Position numbers and translations under genes: made by a program. From positions 4,799,756 to 4,863,755 of the forward strand of contig CM055103.1 of NCBI GenBank assembly GCA_029204225.1: 64,000 bases of DNA. The letters are read 5' to 3'. Numbering within the stretch: position 1 is the first letter of the stretch; each line of letters starts with the position of its first letter. Below are positions 43,539-54,935 of this stretch, one piece after another. This DNA comes from Diphasiastrum complanatum. Its lineage: Eukaryota; Streptophyta; Lycopodiopsida; Lycopodiales; Lycopodiaceae. The notes under the pieces were generated by a model. That model ran no database searches, was not told the origin of the DNA, and saw nothing but the letters and a program-made list of their open reading frames with translations.

Positions 43539-44320
43539 TTAGTTAACAAATGAATCCTCAGGTAAGTATTTAGTGAATAGATCAACTAAGCAATTCAATT
43601 CGATGAAGACACGTGTTGGAGCTTGATCTCTTTGGCTTGCACTTTCTCCCTCACAAAATGATGAGTTTGTTCCTTGCATGGAATGTAGGATTAGTAGCAA
43701 GTGATTGGGCTGATTAATTGTCACAATAGATGATAGGGATCTCCTCCTCAATGACATGAAGCTCCACCAATAGCCTCTTCAGCCATAAGACCTCCTTGCA
43801 TGTTGATGTCAAGGCCTTATTATCGGATTTTGTGGAAGATAAGGAGATTGTATCTTGTTTTTTGGAAAGCCATGATACTACAATATCAATAAGAAGGTGG
43901 CAAATGCACTTATTGACTTTCGATCCACTTTGTCACCTGCAAAATCCGATATTAGTCCCTCTATACAATATGCCAAAATTCTTAGTCGATGAAATATATC
44001 TAAGAACTCTTTTGGCCATCTTTCCATGAGATATCAAAGTATTTTGCATGAATTGGCTTAACTTTCCAGGTCTAGTTATAGTTAAATATATCAAGGAGCC
44101 TATAAGTCTTCTATATAAAGTGATGTACTCAAAGGATGCTTCGTCACCATCAATAGATGCTTTTACATGTTGCTCCATTGAGTCTCAATGCCTTTACAAT
44201 TCTTCATTCCAAATATATCTAGGATGGATGTAGCAGATTGGCAAATGAAATTAAAATTACATCCTCTTATGACTTCAATTCCTAGAATGAAGCTCAATAG
44301 GTCCAGATCTACCATTTTAA
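43539..44320 (-). pseudogene. Copia RT C-terminus and RNase H, heavily decayed
   Basis: From 44320 on the minus strand: DLDLLSFILGIEVIRGCNFN, ISQSATSILDIFGMKNCK-like text, then the 44178-43933 frame VKASIDGDEASFEYITLYRR, LIGSLIYLTITRPGKLSQFM, KMAKRVLRYISSTKNFGILY. RNase H follows in pieces (WLKRLLVELHV near 43780; NPTFHARNK near 43690; VQAKEIKLQHVSS near 43640; LVDLFTKYLPEDSF at 43560-43590). All belong to the standard copia order. Frame changes every 50-80 codons show great age. The catalytic YVDD region upstream is gone. Confidence 0.82.
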
Positions 44321-47300
44321 ACTCTTTTAATAATGCAATTTTTATATCTCTTATTCAAAGAAAAGCCTCGCTAGTAAAATTCTTTATCAACCTCATAATC
44401 AATAGTGGGCACTAAGTCATCAGCCTCAAAATCAACAATACACGAGAATCTAGCAATGGCACTAGATAGGAGACACAACAATGGCACTAGATAGCAATGG
44501 CACTAGATAGGAGATACAACACATCAATATTCAAAAGATGTACATAGATTCGCTATAGTACAATATCTTGGCAAATCAGAAAACACTTTGGAGTATACAT
44601 CAAATGTTTCTTCTTGTATAGAGGAACTGAAAAAGTTGAAGGCCTCTCTCATCTTATTAGTGTCTAAATTTGAAATCTTCCAAATAGCTGAAGCATGACC
44701 CCAAATCACTTCAACCTTAGAGCCACAATGGGTAAGTTTTTTATAATTCAAACTTCATATTATTTTTGAAAGTTTGAAATAATGTTTATGTATTTTGTGG
44801 AGTCCCTCTCAAAGAAAAATGACCTAGTCTTTTTCTCTCGTAATCTGATGTAAACTGTGTTGGAAAGCTATAAGGTAATTTTTCCAATTACTCATCCAAA
44901 ACCTCTCCTATAGATAAGCCACTTACTAAAAAAGCCTATCCTCCAAAAAAAAAAAAAAAAACATAACATGTTAGTAAAAAGAAGCGAAACATACAAAAAA
45001 TCTCAAAAGCCACCCAAAGACTACTACGAAAAGCCCTAAAAGTGCTTGAAAAAACGACTCCTAAATCTGGTCTCATTTCACCTAGAGCCTCCATTAATCC
45101 ACTAGTGATTTCCTTCAAGATTTCAAAACTAAAAAATCATGTTCATAAAACCAAAGCAATTGTAAAAGCACCAATTATTTACGATATTGACCAATGTGAT
45201 AGCTAAAACTGGTGGTAGACCTATGGAAGTCCATAAACCCAATGAAACACATGTACATAACTTTAAAATAAATCTAAAGACCACATACAAACGATTGCAA
45301 CACTATTAATCATTTAGGTAGATTTAGACGGATGTGATTCAAGCAGAAAATTTGATTTGCGAATTTAGACTCTTATCATTTTTCTTTTCCTTGGAAATAT
45401 ACGTAATTTACAAGTTTGGAAAGAGCTTTCTTGAGAGCATTTCCTTGTATCAACCTTCTATGGTATTGGTGACATTGCATATGCTAATTTGATAGTGGAG
45501 GAAGCCAAGCGCTTAGCTTGGAACCATAACATTGACCAAGGTGTAGAATAAAAATGACGTCCATTCAACGAGCAAGATTTTCAAAAGGAATATATCATAT
45601 GCTGAAAGTTATAAAAAGTAAGTGCTTAGAAGTTGAAGTTCTCTATGCTCAAGGGGGGGGGGGGTCTATTTTTTTATGCAAAAAATCCAATGTAGAATCT
45701 CACGAGTGCGATAAGTACTTATAGTTAACCTTCCAAAGTGGTTGGGTAAATCTTCTTTACTATGCTTATGGTTATCTTGTCTTTGAAAAGTTTTAGTATC
45801 AATAATTTTTGGAAATTCTAACTTGATTATCAATCAATGTGTTTTTTTTTTCAAGTTTGGTCACTTGTAGATAAATTTTGATAAGTGGGATAAGTTTGAA
45901 TTAAAAGCTCAACCTAGTCAAGGGATGACCAAATTAAAAGAGAACTCTATATCAACTTCTCAATTCTAAAAGCGTATTGCTATAGATATGGGCATTTTTT
46001 CTTGGAAAAACATGCAACAAATTAACTTGATTGAGTTAATTGTCAGTGTTTTTTCTAGAGTGGGCAACTCCATTTGGCTGAAATGGGCAAAGAATTTTAA
46101 AGGTAGAAAAATTCTTTCCTATTAGAAGAAACAATTGTACATTAAGATTGAATCATTATCAAATTAGTAAATAAGTTTTGATACCTAACATAATTTACTA
46201 TTTCAAGCATGAATTATTTATGAAGGTTCAAGGGACCTTTGTTATTGGCATCAATTGTCATAATTTTGAAAAAGACTTCATTCCTCATATTACATTGTGA
46301 TAGCATCTTTGAAATGAGGCCAAAGTGTGCTTAGATAAGCTAGATTGAGATATTGACCCCATATTAGGGTGGATCCAATGACCTATTAGATTAGATGTTA
46401 GGGTTAGGTTATGATAAGTATAGAGATGCCCTAAAATCTTCAGATCCAAGCTTGAAATGTATAAATGTATGATGGGATCTCCATTCAAATATGAAGAAAA
46501 ATCGAGTTTTTCCACTTCTATCAACATTGCCTTTTAGTGGCGAGTTCTAGCTATTGGATGTGAGTGATTTTATGCATTTACTTGCTTTGGAAGGTACTGA
46601 AGTTGTTTATAGGTCTGAGAAGCTTGCTGCACTTTACTTTAGTGTATTTGATCAAATCTATGTACCTATTGTAGAGTTAAATGCCAAATTAGCTAGTTTT
46701 GGTAACTAGTCTTAATTCTAGCTCATAGTTTGGATCTAGATCTTTGATTTGTGCATTCTCCATCACTTTAAGGATTGATTGGAATTGAATTTGCTGTAAA
46801 AAAATTTCAACTTCCAAATGAAATATTATCTGAATAATAAATCTCCATTCAAGTACATGGAAGATTCGTGTAGTTATTTATGCAAGGACTTTTAAAATGC
46901 ATGGTTTGTCCTATTTGAAAAGTTATTGTATTTCACTCTAGTTGAAACTTTCAAGTGCGTAGAGTCTTGCTTGAGTTTTGCAATTTTGAAATTGAGAATG
47001 TCATTTGGTAAGTTCTCAAATAGCACATTTGATTTATGTACATGTCTTGTTCTCAGCATCAATTACATTTTGATTTTATTGAAATCAATATATTTAGATG
47101 ATTTTATTTAATGTTTTTTTTAAGGTGCAAACCAAATGTTTGAAATGTCGGGGGAGTGAGGCTCTACAATGATGTAGAATATATAACAATCGGTTATTAA
47201 TTACTTGATGGCAAGCGCTTGATGTTACGCTACAACACAACCTAGCCAAATATACTCGATTATTCAATTGTGACAAAAAAAATTGAAGAATTCTATGAGT

Positions 47301-48360
47301 GGTTCTGTGGCATCCGTAATAAAAACCACGAGAATAAAAAAAATTATTCAATTGAGATTTTCTTATACCTTATAGATTGGGTGTTAGACTTTTTTTTAGC
47401 GATAGTGGTACAATTTATTGAAATGAAAATGAAATCTCTTTCAGTTTTGTCTGACAAGCTAAGAGAGGTAAGAAAGGCTATAGATGAAGAGAACTTTGTC
47501 ATTCCCCTGTCAAATTACAACCTCCTGCTAGTGGGAAGGTTGATAAAATAGGGGATTTGTTGGATGTTGTAGTCCAAGATTATCATGTCATGATTGTTAT
47601 TTATTTGAGATTTGTCATTATGTTGTTTTTGTATCTAGTTTTGTTAAAATCAAATCAAATGTAATTTTTTTTTTAAATTGCCATTTTGATTAATGCTACA
47701 AGTTTTTTGATGATGTATATTGTCAGTAAGTGATGAACTTACTTGGAAAACATCAAATTCTCATTTTTGTTCAAGAGACTAAAAAGTTAGTGCACAATAT
47801 TCGGAGACACTTGTTTTTTGAATGAAACTCTTGAAAAACATCTTAAAGGAGGTGAGGTTTATGAAAATGGAGAAATAAGTGAAAAGAAAACCTTAATTAA
47901 ATTGAAATTTTCAAAGTATTTTAAGTTTTTAACATGCATGTTAATATTAATTCCTTAAGAAGATAGTTTAAAAAGAAAACTTTGATTTCAAAGATTTTGT
48001 ACAATTCTAAATAATCATTCTCAATTTTTGTGTAATTTATAAAAAAATATTAGTTTATATTATTGCAAATTGTAAAGAATGTGGGCCACATGACCACGCA
48101 CACACTCTTATAAAGACTTTACTGGTTGTACTATCATCAATTTTGCTGAATTTGATAGGACGATGGTTAAAAAGACATTTTAGCACATGTTATGCTAAGT
48201 TTAGATTTTAAAAAAATTATGCTTAAATTCACACAAGGGGGAATAGTGTTGTAAAGTTCATTTGACAAGTGAGAAAACAAATAACATTCATATTTATGGA
48301 AACCACCCATAATAAAAACTATGGAAGATGTTTCCTAACAGCCATTTGGCTGAACCCTTG
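44321..48360. other. Long AT-rich stretch without recognisable genes
   Basis: Four kilobases with only short accidental frames. Small features: a three-copy CAATGGCACTAGATAGGAGA-type tandem repeat at 44453-44520, a poly-A tract at 44945-44960 and a G run of about 12 at 45653-45664. A 75-codon minus-strand frame at 44751-44524 and a 93-codon plus-strand frame at 47270-47551 show no family motif. I cannot say what this DNA derives from. Confidence 0.4.
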
Positions 48361-48682
48361 GGTTCAACAAGTGAGGTGACGTTGTCAATGGGTCCAACAA
48401 ATGAGGTGGTGTTGTCAATGGGATTGGAGGTGTTGTCCATGGGTTCAACAAATGAGGTGAGGTGGTGTTGCCAATGGGATTTGGGTGGCTGTCAATAACA
48501 ACCTGTTGTCAACAAATGAAGTGAGGTGAGGTGGTGCTGTCAATGGGTTTGGAGGTGTTGAGGTGAGGTGAGGTGGTGTCAATGGGATTTGGGTGGCTGT
48601 TAATAACAACCTGGTGTCAACAAATGAGGTGAGGTGAGGTGGTGTTGTCAATGGGATTTGGGTGGCTGTCAATATAACAACC
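48361..48682 (+). repeat. Complex minisatellite built on GAGGTGAGGTGGTGTTG
   Basis: Nested tandem repeats of CAACAAATGAGGTGAGGTGG then TGTTGTCAATGGGATT, often with TGGGTGGCTGTCAATAACAA. There are about six core units in 320 bp with unequal spacers, and GAGGT itself is expanded two to four times within units. The minus-strand frame through it reads as Thr/Pro repeats (TATQIPLTTPPHLTSFVD), which I take as a by-product. Confidence 0.9.
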
Positions 48683-49138
48683 CGTTCTGGCATTAAGTTT
48701 GCAGTTTGCACGTTATGTGGTGTGTATGGTCCAAGAGAAATAGAATCATTTTCAATCATGATTCATGAATAAGACTGGTCTGATCTCTGAGAACTGCGAT
48801 GATCTGCCACGCACATGAACCACCAGTGCGAAGGTGCATGGCCCACTTCTTTCCTGCAACCGTGCATGAATCACGAATCATAGTCAGTTCTTCAGCAAAT
48901 TATTCGTAGCTTTGGCTCGTTCTGCCAAAAAAGAACTGGAATAACCTGGCAGAATCTTAGGAAGTAAGCTTTGACAACTCTTTGATCACATTCACTTCAG
49001 AATTGATGCACAATTCTGCACTGCACATAACTCTGCTCTAGACTCTCTCTTATCTTCATGCTAATTAACTACTTTTCTAGTTAATCAAAAGTTGAGACTT
49101 TGAATATATAAAAGGTTATGATTCCATGTGTTGGATAG

Positions 49139-50336
49139 GTTATCAAAGAGAATCACGATGTTCTTTCTTGGATTTTTAGCAGAACAAGCTATCCATATAT
49201 CATAAAAGATCATATGAATGGCAAATTGCTTAGTGTTCCTAAAAAAGGTGAATTTTTTGTGGAATGGCATTTAGCTAGAGACTTGAAGTCATTGAAATGT
49301 ATGTTCAATGTATCTCATGGAGCAAATTCGAAACATTCATATCTATATTGTATGAAATCATCAAATGACATTTCAAGGAGCACAAGAGTTTCAAGAGATA
49401 TTGAAGATCCCAGTTGGAAACCAGTACTACCAATTCCTTTACAGAATGTTCATATTTGCACACTTCATGGAGAGGTGAGGATCGTAGAGAAATTAATATA
49501 CCTTCATATTTTGTTTGCATGGAATACTAAGCCAGAGTCATCATCAAAACAAGCAATAGCTCGATTAGAGGAAGTGTTGTCAAAAGCGGGCCTTCATAAA
49601 GGACATGTTAAAATACAAAAGGATGAAAAGCTTTCAGGAAAAACAAGAAATATACCCAGTAAACCTAGCATAGGAGTAGTCAAAGCTCGTCGATTTTTAT
49701 CAAATCATTCTAAAGAGTCGTCTAAGATCCAATCCTCGGTTTGGAAAGATGTTATTTCTGCAACACAAGACTTTGAAGATAAAGGAACAACAAGGGCTAA
49801 GAAGATTGAAGTTTGGAAAAAGCTCGATAACATGGTTGAAGTGCTTAGAAAAGACACAATTTCATATGCAGATGCACTTCTATTGGAGAAAACAGCAATA
49901 GAGTTTGTAGATGCAGTTCGGGTGGCTTGGGGCTCAGATCACATCACCCACTACATGGTAAGATACATTTGAGCATTGTCTTACAATTTTATAATCTTAG
50001 TATAACTTGCTTGATAGATTATACCCAATGCATATTTTTCTAACGAATGCATAAAACTTTGATATTGCAGCATATACTAAGGCATCATGCATCATTTTTT
50101 GCAAAAAAATATGGCAGTTTGAGTATGTGGTCCTCACAAGGAATGGAGAAATGACATTGGCAGGCAAGAGCAACATTTTATCGAAATACACAACATTTTG
50201 GACATCCTCAAAAAGTAGTTACGTCATTCAGCTATTCCAATGGTTTTATAGACGACGGGCTCAAGTTCAATACACAACAAGATCAATTGAATATCAGAGA
50301 TTCAAAAAAGCAAATAAATTTATAAGCCAAAACTAG
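49139..50336 (+). pseudogene. Two-exon transposase-like gene, frameshifted
   Basis: Exon 1 (49139-49957) is open for 273 codons: VIKENHDVLSWIFSRTSYPY, then from ATG 49214 GEFFVEWHLARDLKSLKCMF, NVSHGANSKHSYLYCMKSSN, LQNVHICTLHGEVRIVEKLI, a Lys-rich middle, and VEVLRKDTISYADALLLEKT. An intron with GT (49958) and AG (50070) ends joins it in frame to exon 2 (HILRHHASFFAKKYGSLSMW, SSQGMEK), which hits TGA at 50150. After a frameshift exon 2 continues SSYVIQLFQWFYRRRAQVQY and ends at 50336. The pattern D-L-K-S-L...G-A-N-S-K...Y-C, then HxxxxLH...YxHILxxH...KYGSL...QGxEK, resembles transposase-like proteins common in invertebrate and lower-plant genomes. I cannot name the superfamily. The splice acceptor at 49138 is weak. 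The reading frame is long for an old pseudogene. Confidence 0.5.
49958..50070 (+). other. Probable spliceosomal intron, 113 bp
   Basis: Begins GTAAGATACATT, ends TTTGATATTGCAG, and is AT-rich. Removing it joins THYM to HILRHHASFF in one frame. Confidence 0.6.
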
Positions 50337-50823
50337 ATTGATGGCATTCAATAAAGATCAAACACGTGTGATCAAAATTTCTCAAATTTCACATACATTT
50401 AATGGAAAAGAGTACATTCATACTTTTGCATTATCTCTAAGGACAATTTTAGTTGTGTGGTCATGAAGAAACTTTTTTCTATCATACAGATCCAAAAAAT
50501 GAGTGGATCTCCTTTTGTTTAGATCTAAATATCTTGATAGAATTGCCAAAGCAGATGATCTCGTAGAAACATTTTCTAGCACGTAATTGAACACTTTAAG
50601 AGCAACGTCTCTTTTGACAAAAATGATTCTATATGTATTTCTTAGATATTTATGCCCCTAGGCAAAAAAAAGATAGGGCCTTAATGGCCATGATTAAGGT
50701 TTCCACATTCACAAAAAACCTTTCATGAAGAATATAAATTTCGTTATTTACAGACAATTTCTAGCTCAAGATTGATGAATAGTTTTCACTCAAATGGATC
50801 AAAATGCATGGTAACCTTAGGTA
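50337..50823. other. Unassigned stretch
   Basis: No coding signal beyond the preceding pseudogene. On the minus strand the right part would be the leader downstream of a PBS at 50824-50836. Confidence 0.35.
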
Positions 50824-50836
50824 GGCTCTTATACCA
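50824..50836 (-). other. Primer-binding site, variant
   Basis: TGGTATAAGAGCC on the minus strand, abutting the LTR end ATCAACA. It differs from TGGTATCAGAGCC by C to A at position 7. Confidence 0.7.
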
Positions 50837-51546
50837 TGTTGATTTCACATGTGTGGATTGTCCACAACATGTACTTGTGATCTCCTAAGGTGTGTAGATG
50901 CACCAAGATCAAGACTAGATTGAGATTTAAGATCTATCTTTGATTCTATGGCAAAAACACACTACTACATGCATTCAATCACTTCTAACTCTCACTCACA
51001 CGTGTGGGAAGTGTTCCAAAAATAATCTAAGTAAAAACAAGCTACTCTCCTCGGGCAGAGAGAGAAAATCATCATGAGCTCTCGGGTAGAGAGAGAAAGC
51101 TAGAAAACCAATTACACACAAAATCCACTCAATCTCAAAATCAATTAGATACAAAATGAGAAGTACAATGATACTAGTAGATCCACAAGCTACCACTATG
51201 CTTAACTATAATTGGACCACACTTTTGCCACCTCTTAATCCTATTGGAACATTGATCCATTCACCTCTAAATTCTATTGGACCATTTTCAAGCAAACCTC
51301 AAATTCTATTGGACCACTCATGGTTCCACCTCTAAATCCTAGTGGACCTCTTAAACTTCATCAAACAAAAGCATTACACTTGTCTACACTCTAATTGGCA
51401 CGAGTTTGGCCTCCTACTCTATTTTGGCTCAATAGTGGTATTACAAGTGGAAATGGATAATTTGCCATCTATGCCAAATTTGACCCTATCAACATCCTAC
51501 ACCTAAATGCTTGATACAAAAAAACATAAGACCCCTATATCTAACA
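50837..51546 (-). mobile_element. Copia-type LTR, 710 bp
   Basis: On the minus strand it starts TGTTAGATATAGGGGTC at 51546 and ends GAAATCAACA at 50837, next to a PBS. The CACACGTGTG palindrome is at 50997-51006, not near the end as in other families here. The left 90 bp (51456-51546) recur in opposite orientation at 54848-54935. Its 5' edge abuts copia gag/protease coding DNA in mid-frame, as if it had inserted there or resulted from recombination. Confidence 0.75.
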
Positions 51547-52100
51547 TTCATCCTTGACAAATTCAACCTTCAAATGTTGATTCACCATGACACCAACAAA
51601 AACACAAGCTTTTCTTTAGCCCAAACATGTGAAGTACATTAGTGATATTATTTACCTTTCCATTTGGAAATTGCAAACTCTTGTCCATTGGCCTGTGAGC
51701 CCATCATTAATTAATGAAAAGTTTTCAAAATAGTCAATTTTTGCAATCATGTGCCTAGTAGCACCCAAGTTAATGAACCATGTTGTGCCATTATCAATCT
51801 GGAAAGCCAATGCCGCTGAGAACACATTGGTCTCGTCCTCCTTCGCATCTTCTTTGGCTAAATTTCTTTGCTGCTTAACTTTTACTTGCTTGATATGCAA
51901 TTTTTTCTATAGCACTCTCTTGCCCAATGGCCTTGCTTAAGGCAATAATGCATTTGCCTTTATTTTTCTACTTCGTAAAATACTTTCTCTCAATTTTATT
52001 ATCATTTTTCTTTCTAGAAATCTTCTTCATTAGAGGAGTTTTGAGCTCCAAAAAGACCCTTTAAGAATTCTTGCAAGATGTAGTTTATATTATTAAAATA
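51547..52100 (-). pseudogene. Copia Gag zinc knuckle and protease fragment
   Basis: Minus-strand reading: a Gag end with the knuckle partly visible (LKQGHWARECYRKN, about 51905-51955; first Cys pair reduced). The frame 51900-51652 follows (HIKQVKVKQQRNLAKED, FSAALAFQIDNGTTWFINLG, ATRHMIAKIDYFENF). The protease signature W-x-I-D-S-G-A has become WFINLGA, so both the catalytic Asp and the Ser are lost. After a stop come MVNQHLKVEFVKDE and then the LTR at 51546, in mid-codon of what should be the pre-integrase region. Clearly inactive. Confidence 0.8.
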
Positions 52101-52404
52101 TTATAACACTAATACTTTTGACTTGCCATAACTTTTTAATCATAGCTCAGAAGTATGTCATCTAACATATCATTGGAAAGCCCTTGTCGAGCACTTTTTA
52201 ATGCACCAAACTCCGCTAAATCTGGACTTATCACACACAGCACATGAAGCCGCCCCACCCCTCCCTCCGAGCCACTAGGCCCGTTGGTCCCAATCTCAGC
52301 TGGCACTCCTCAACCCGATGTTCACACCAGAATTCTTTACGAGGGAGAAAAAGGACAGACACCAGGACGTGATCTTGGCTTGGCTTGATCGATGGTAATC
52401 ACAT
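52101..52404. other. Unassigned spacer
   Basis: No coding motif found before the gypsy gag fragment. The region 52240-52330 is GC-rich compared with its flanks. Confidence 0.3.
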
Positions 52405-52660
52405 TTTTCCATGTATGATCCACCAAACAGCTCCCAGATTGCGACTACCATTATTTTTTTATGCGATAAAGCATACTCATGGTGGCAGGATCTTAAGGAG
52501 CGTGCTACAGTCCCAACTACTTGGGATGATTTTCAAGTAGCCTTTAAGGCCACCTTTATGCCAGTCCTCGACGATTTTGAATATTATCGTTGATTGCTAC
52601 ATTTCAAATGAGGATGAAACCCTTGGATGTCTATTTGCAAGACTTCCAAGAAGCTGCTTC
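52405..52660 (+). pseudogene. Ty3/gypsy Gag fragment
   Basis: YDPPNSSQIATTIIFLCDKA, then YSWWQDLKERATVPTTWDDF and QVAFKATFMPVLDDFEYYR. This is the Retrotrans_gag capsid core (A..WW..L........W..F...F...F.P). A stop at 52591-52593 and a frameshift follow, and the next residues (LDVYLQDFQEAASR in another frame) still fit the family. No zinc knuckle, protease or LTR is attached. It lies opposite in orientation to the neighbouring copia and TNP2-like remnants. Confidence 0.82.
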
Positions 52661-52672
52661 GCGGTAATCTTA

Positions 52673-53362
52673 TTACCATTCACCTTCTTTTTTAAATTCT
52701 TTCAAGTTTCGATTGAATCGACACCAGAATCCAAGAATATATATCCTTGGATTTCCAATGTAACTTGCACCCAAAAAGTTTAGGGGCTTTATCTCTTGAA
52801 TCTTATTGCAAATAAGATTCTTCAATTGATCTTGATGCTCTTTATTATGCCGAAGATTCATGTTATCAAAATCAATAATTTTAGAATTTTTCAACCATGT
52901 GCGAACTACTTGGAGATTAGAAAGATATATGGAATGTTGGTCACTAAAATGTTTGGCCAACAATTTCCGACCATATAACTTCTTGTCATCACGACTTTTT
53001 CTTTTGGGAGGACAAAAAATTTGGTCATAAGTTGGTATATCAATCATGCACATCTCGTGACCACTAGGATGAACGACTGGAGCTTGCATTTTTGTGATGG
53101 AATTTATTCCATCTACATCATTCACTCCAATCACATGATTTTGCATCCTAGTATTATCGTTGTTGAGAATATTCTGCACCAATGGTTTACATTGGGCCGA
53201 CGACAAAATCTTCAAAATCTTTTCAATATCGTCTTGTGTGTAACCTTCCATAACTAATATTGCTAAATAACCTGCATATGTTTGAATCATTAAACCACCA
53301 AACATTATACTCAAACATGAAAATGAATTCATGTTGAAAAGCACATTTGTGATTGTTGACAA
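52673..53362 (-). CDS. Unidentified 229-codon ORF downstream of the TNP2-like pseudogene
   Basis: An intact minus-strand frame with ordinary composition: SCLSIMFGGLMIQTYAGYLA near the start, EGYTQDDIEKILKILSSAQC, Lys/Arg-rich CPPKRKSRDDKKLYGRKLLA and SDQHSIYLSNLQVVRTWLKN. No domain recognised. It lies 318 bp downstream of the TNP2-like fragments on the same strand, where CACTA-type elements can carry a second gene. That role is a guess. It lacks a clear promoter. It might also be an exon of the preceding gene. Confidence 0.35.
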   Translation of the reverse strand: MSTITNVLFNMNSFSCLSIMFGGLMIQTYAGYLAILVMEGYTQDDIEKILKILSSAQCKPLVQNILNNDNTRMQNHVIGVNDVDGINSITKMQAPVVHPSGHEMCMIDIPTYDQIFCPPKRKSRDDKKLYGRKLLAKHFSDQHSIYLSNLQVVRTWLKNSKIIDFDNMNLRHNKEHQDQLKNLICNKIQEIKPLNFLGASYIGNPRIYILGFWCRFNRNLKEFKKEGEW

Positions 53363-53679
53363 TGAATGAAATAATGATCCAGCAATGCTATTTCTAACAA
53401 TAGCATTGTGCTAGTTCTTTTAATTTGTTTTATCTTTAACATGCTTACAAAAACATTCATTGTTATCTAGAAATAAATATGTTTGAGACAATCACATGGT
53501 AAACATCTATCGCATAATTAGACATACATTTATAAAATTAGAAAAAGTTACACAAGTTGAATGAAATAAATGATATCTCATCATCATAATTAAATATATA
53601 CACAAACATTGTATGTATGTCAACGTGAAAGTAAATCTAAAGTGGGTTCATGTCCAAGAAGGAACACCAATGTATTTTC

Positions 53680-54847
53680 TTAGCTCTCACTGTACCAAGC
53701 AACTGGAACTTGTTTTAATTTTCCATCTATCTCTAATCTATGACTTTTTACTACATGCCAATTTGATAAAAATGTAACACATTTGTCCCAATCCACATAT
53801 GTTTCTTCTTCTTGATCCACCCTCCACATCCCACATTGATTTCTCATCTTTCTTATCCAACCAACTTTCACGAGTTTATTTTCAACATCCACATTTCTGA
53901 CTACCACATGTCGCAAATGTTTTGGATCAATCTGGATTATAACTATATCGTGTTCCTCTGGCCAAGGAGGGACACAACTTGGAGATCCATAAGCCAATAG
54001 TCTCTTTCCTATGCTCAGGTCTGTACTTTCTTATGCAATAATTTTGGAACCATGAGAAATTGGGATGAACTTATGCAATAGAGAGGTGATTGGTCTGATA
54101 CAATCCCAGTTGCAAGAAAAAAATGTTTTCTATAGAACACTCATTCCTGTGGTGTCATCGATTTTCAGATGTTCCTTGCCATCTGCAACCACAATATTGG
54201 CGAAAGTATTTTGCGCCATAAAATATCATGAATTCACCATTGTTTTGCATAGCAAAAAATGATGCGAGTTGTGCTTTCCAGTGACCTACATTATTTTTCC
54301 CATTGGTGTCATCTGTCCTAGCAACCACATGGTCTCCTATTGCATATGTCTCGCCAACAAAGAACACTTTGTTTTAAATCGTTATTTGCCCAAAGTATCC
54401 ATGCCCTCTTTTAATTCGCCAAAAATGTTCCGCATATTGTGTCTCCTCTTCCGTGGGTGCACGATCCCCTTTGTGAACATAACATCCTCACATGGATATC
54501 CACATTTATGTGCTAGATATGTTTTCCATATTTCTTTTGCCTTCAAAAGAGATGAAACCTCAAATATTCCATGTTTGTGAAACGAGAAACAATCCAACAA
54601 ATGAGCCGTTTGTTGTGCATATCCATCAAGAAGAACTAAGAATGCATGAAAATGACCAAGCATCCTCTAAGGGGGGACAAGCCCATCCTTATCCATTTGA
54701 ATACTCTCAAAAGTTGATATTAATACTTTTCTCCTACACAATTGAGAGTAAGAAATTTCATTGCTTTTATTATTTGCAGAAATATTGACATAGGTCGAAA
54801 CCTTGCGTTCAGAGTCATAGCTGTGAAGAATTGAAAAAGATTATCTA
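53680..54847 (-). pseudogene. C-terminal part of the TNP2-like transposase gene
   Basis: Frames 54663-54382 (HFHAFLVLLDGYAQQTAHLL, KAKEIWKTYLAHKCGYPCED), 54367-54155 (FFVGETYAIGDHVVARTDDT, GHWKAQLASFFAMQNNGEFM, IFYGAKYFRQYCG) and 53997-53680 (PPWPEEHDIVIIQIDPKHLR, VDQEEETYVDWDKCVTFLSN) read in order on the minus strand. The middle frame looks like a BAH-type module (F.vGd.V.......WkAqi..if...........YF). Such modules occur after the catalytic domain of fungal and lower-plant TNP2-like genes; I state this as inference. Frame changes between blocks imply decay or missed introns. Confidence 0.5.
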
Positions 54848-54935
54848 TGTTAGATATAGGGGTCTTATGTTTTTTATATCAAGCATCTAGGTGTAGGATG
54901 TTGATAGGAATAAATTTGGCATAGATGGCAAATTC
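54848..54935 (+). mobile_element. LTR 5' fragment inside the TNP2-like gene
   Basis: TGTTAGATATAGGGGTCTTA onward matches the start of the 50837-51546 LTR (opposite orientation) over about 88 bp with few differences, then similarity stops abruptly. It interrupts the TNP2-like coding sequence, which resumes at about 54940. Only the first eighth of the LTR is present, with no PBS or partner. Confidence 0.8.

Noticed and set aside
48361-48682. Possible CRISPR-like array
   Set aside because: Units are irregular, the spacers are themselves repeated, and the context is eukaryotic.
48445-48759. 104-codon Thr/Pro-repeat frame on the minus strand
   Set aside because: Generated by the minisatellite; no start context or flanking domain.
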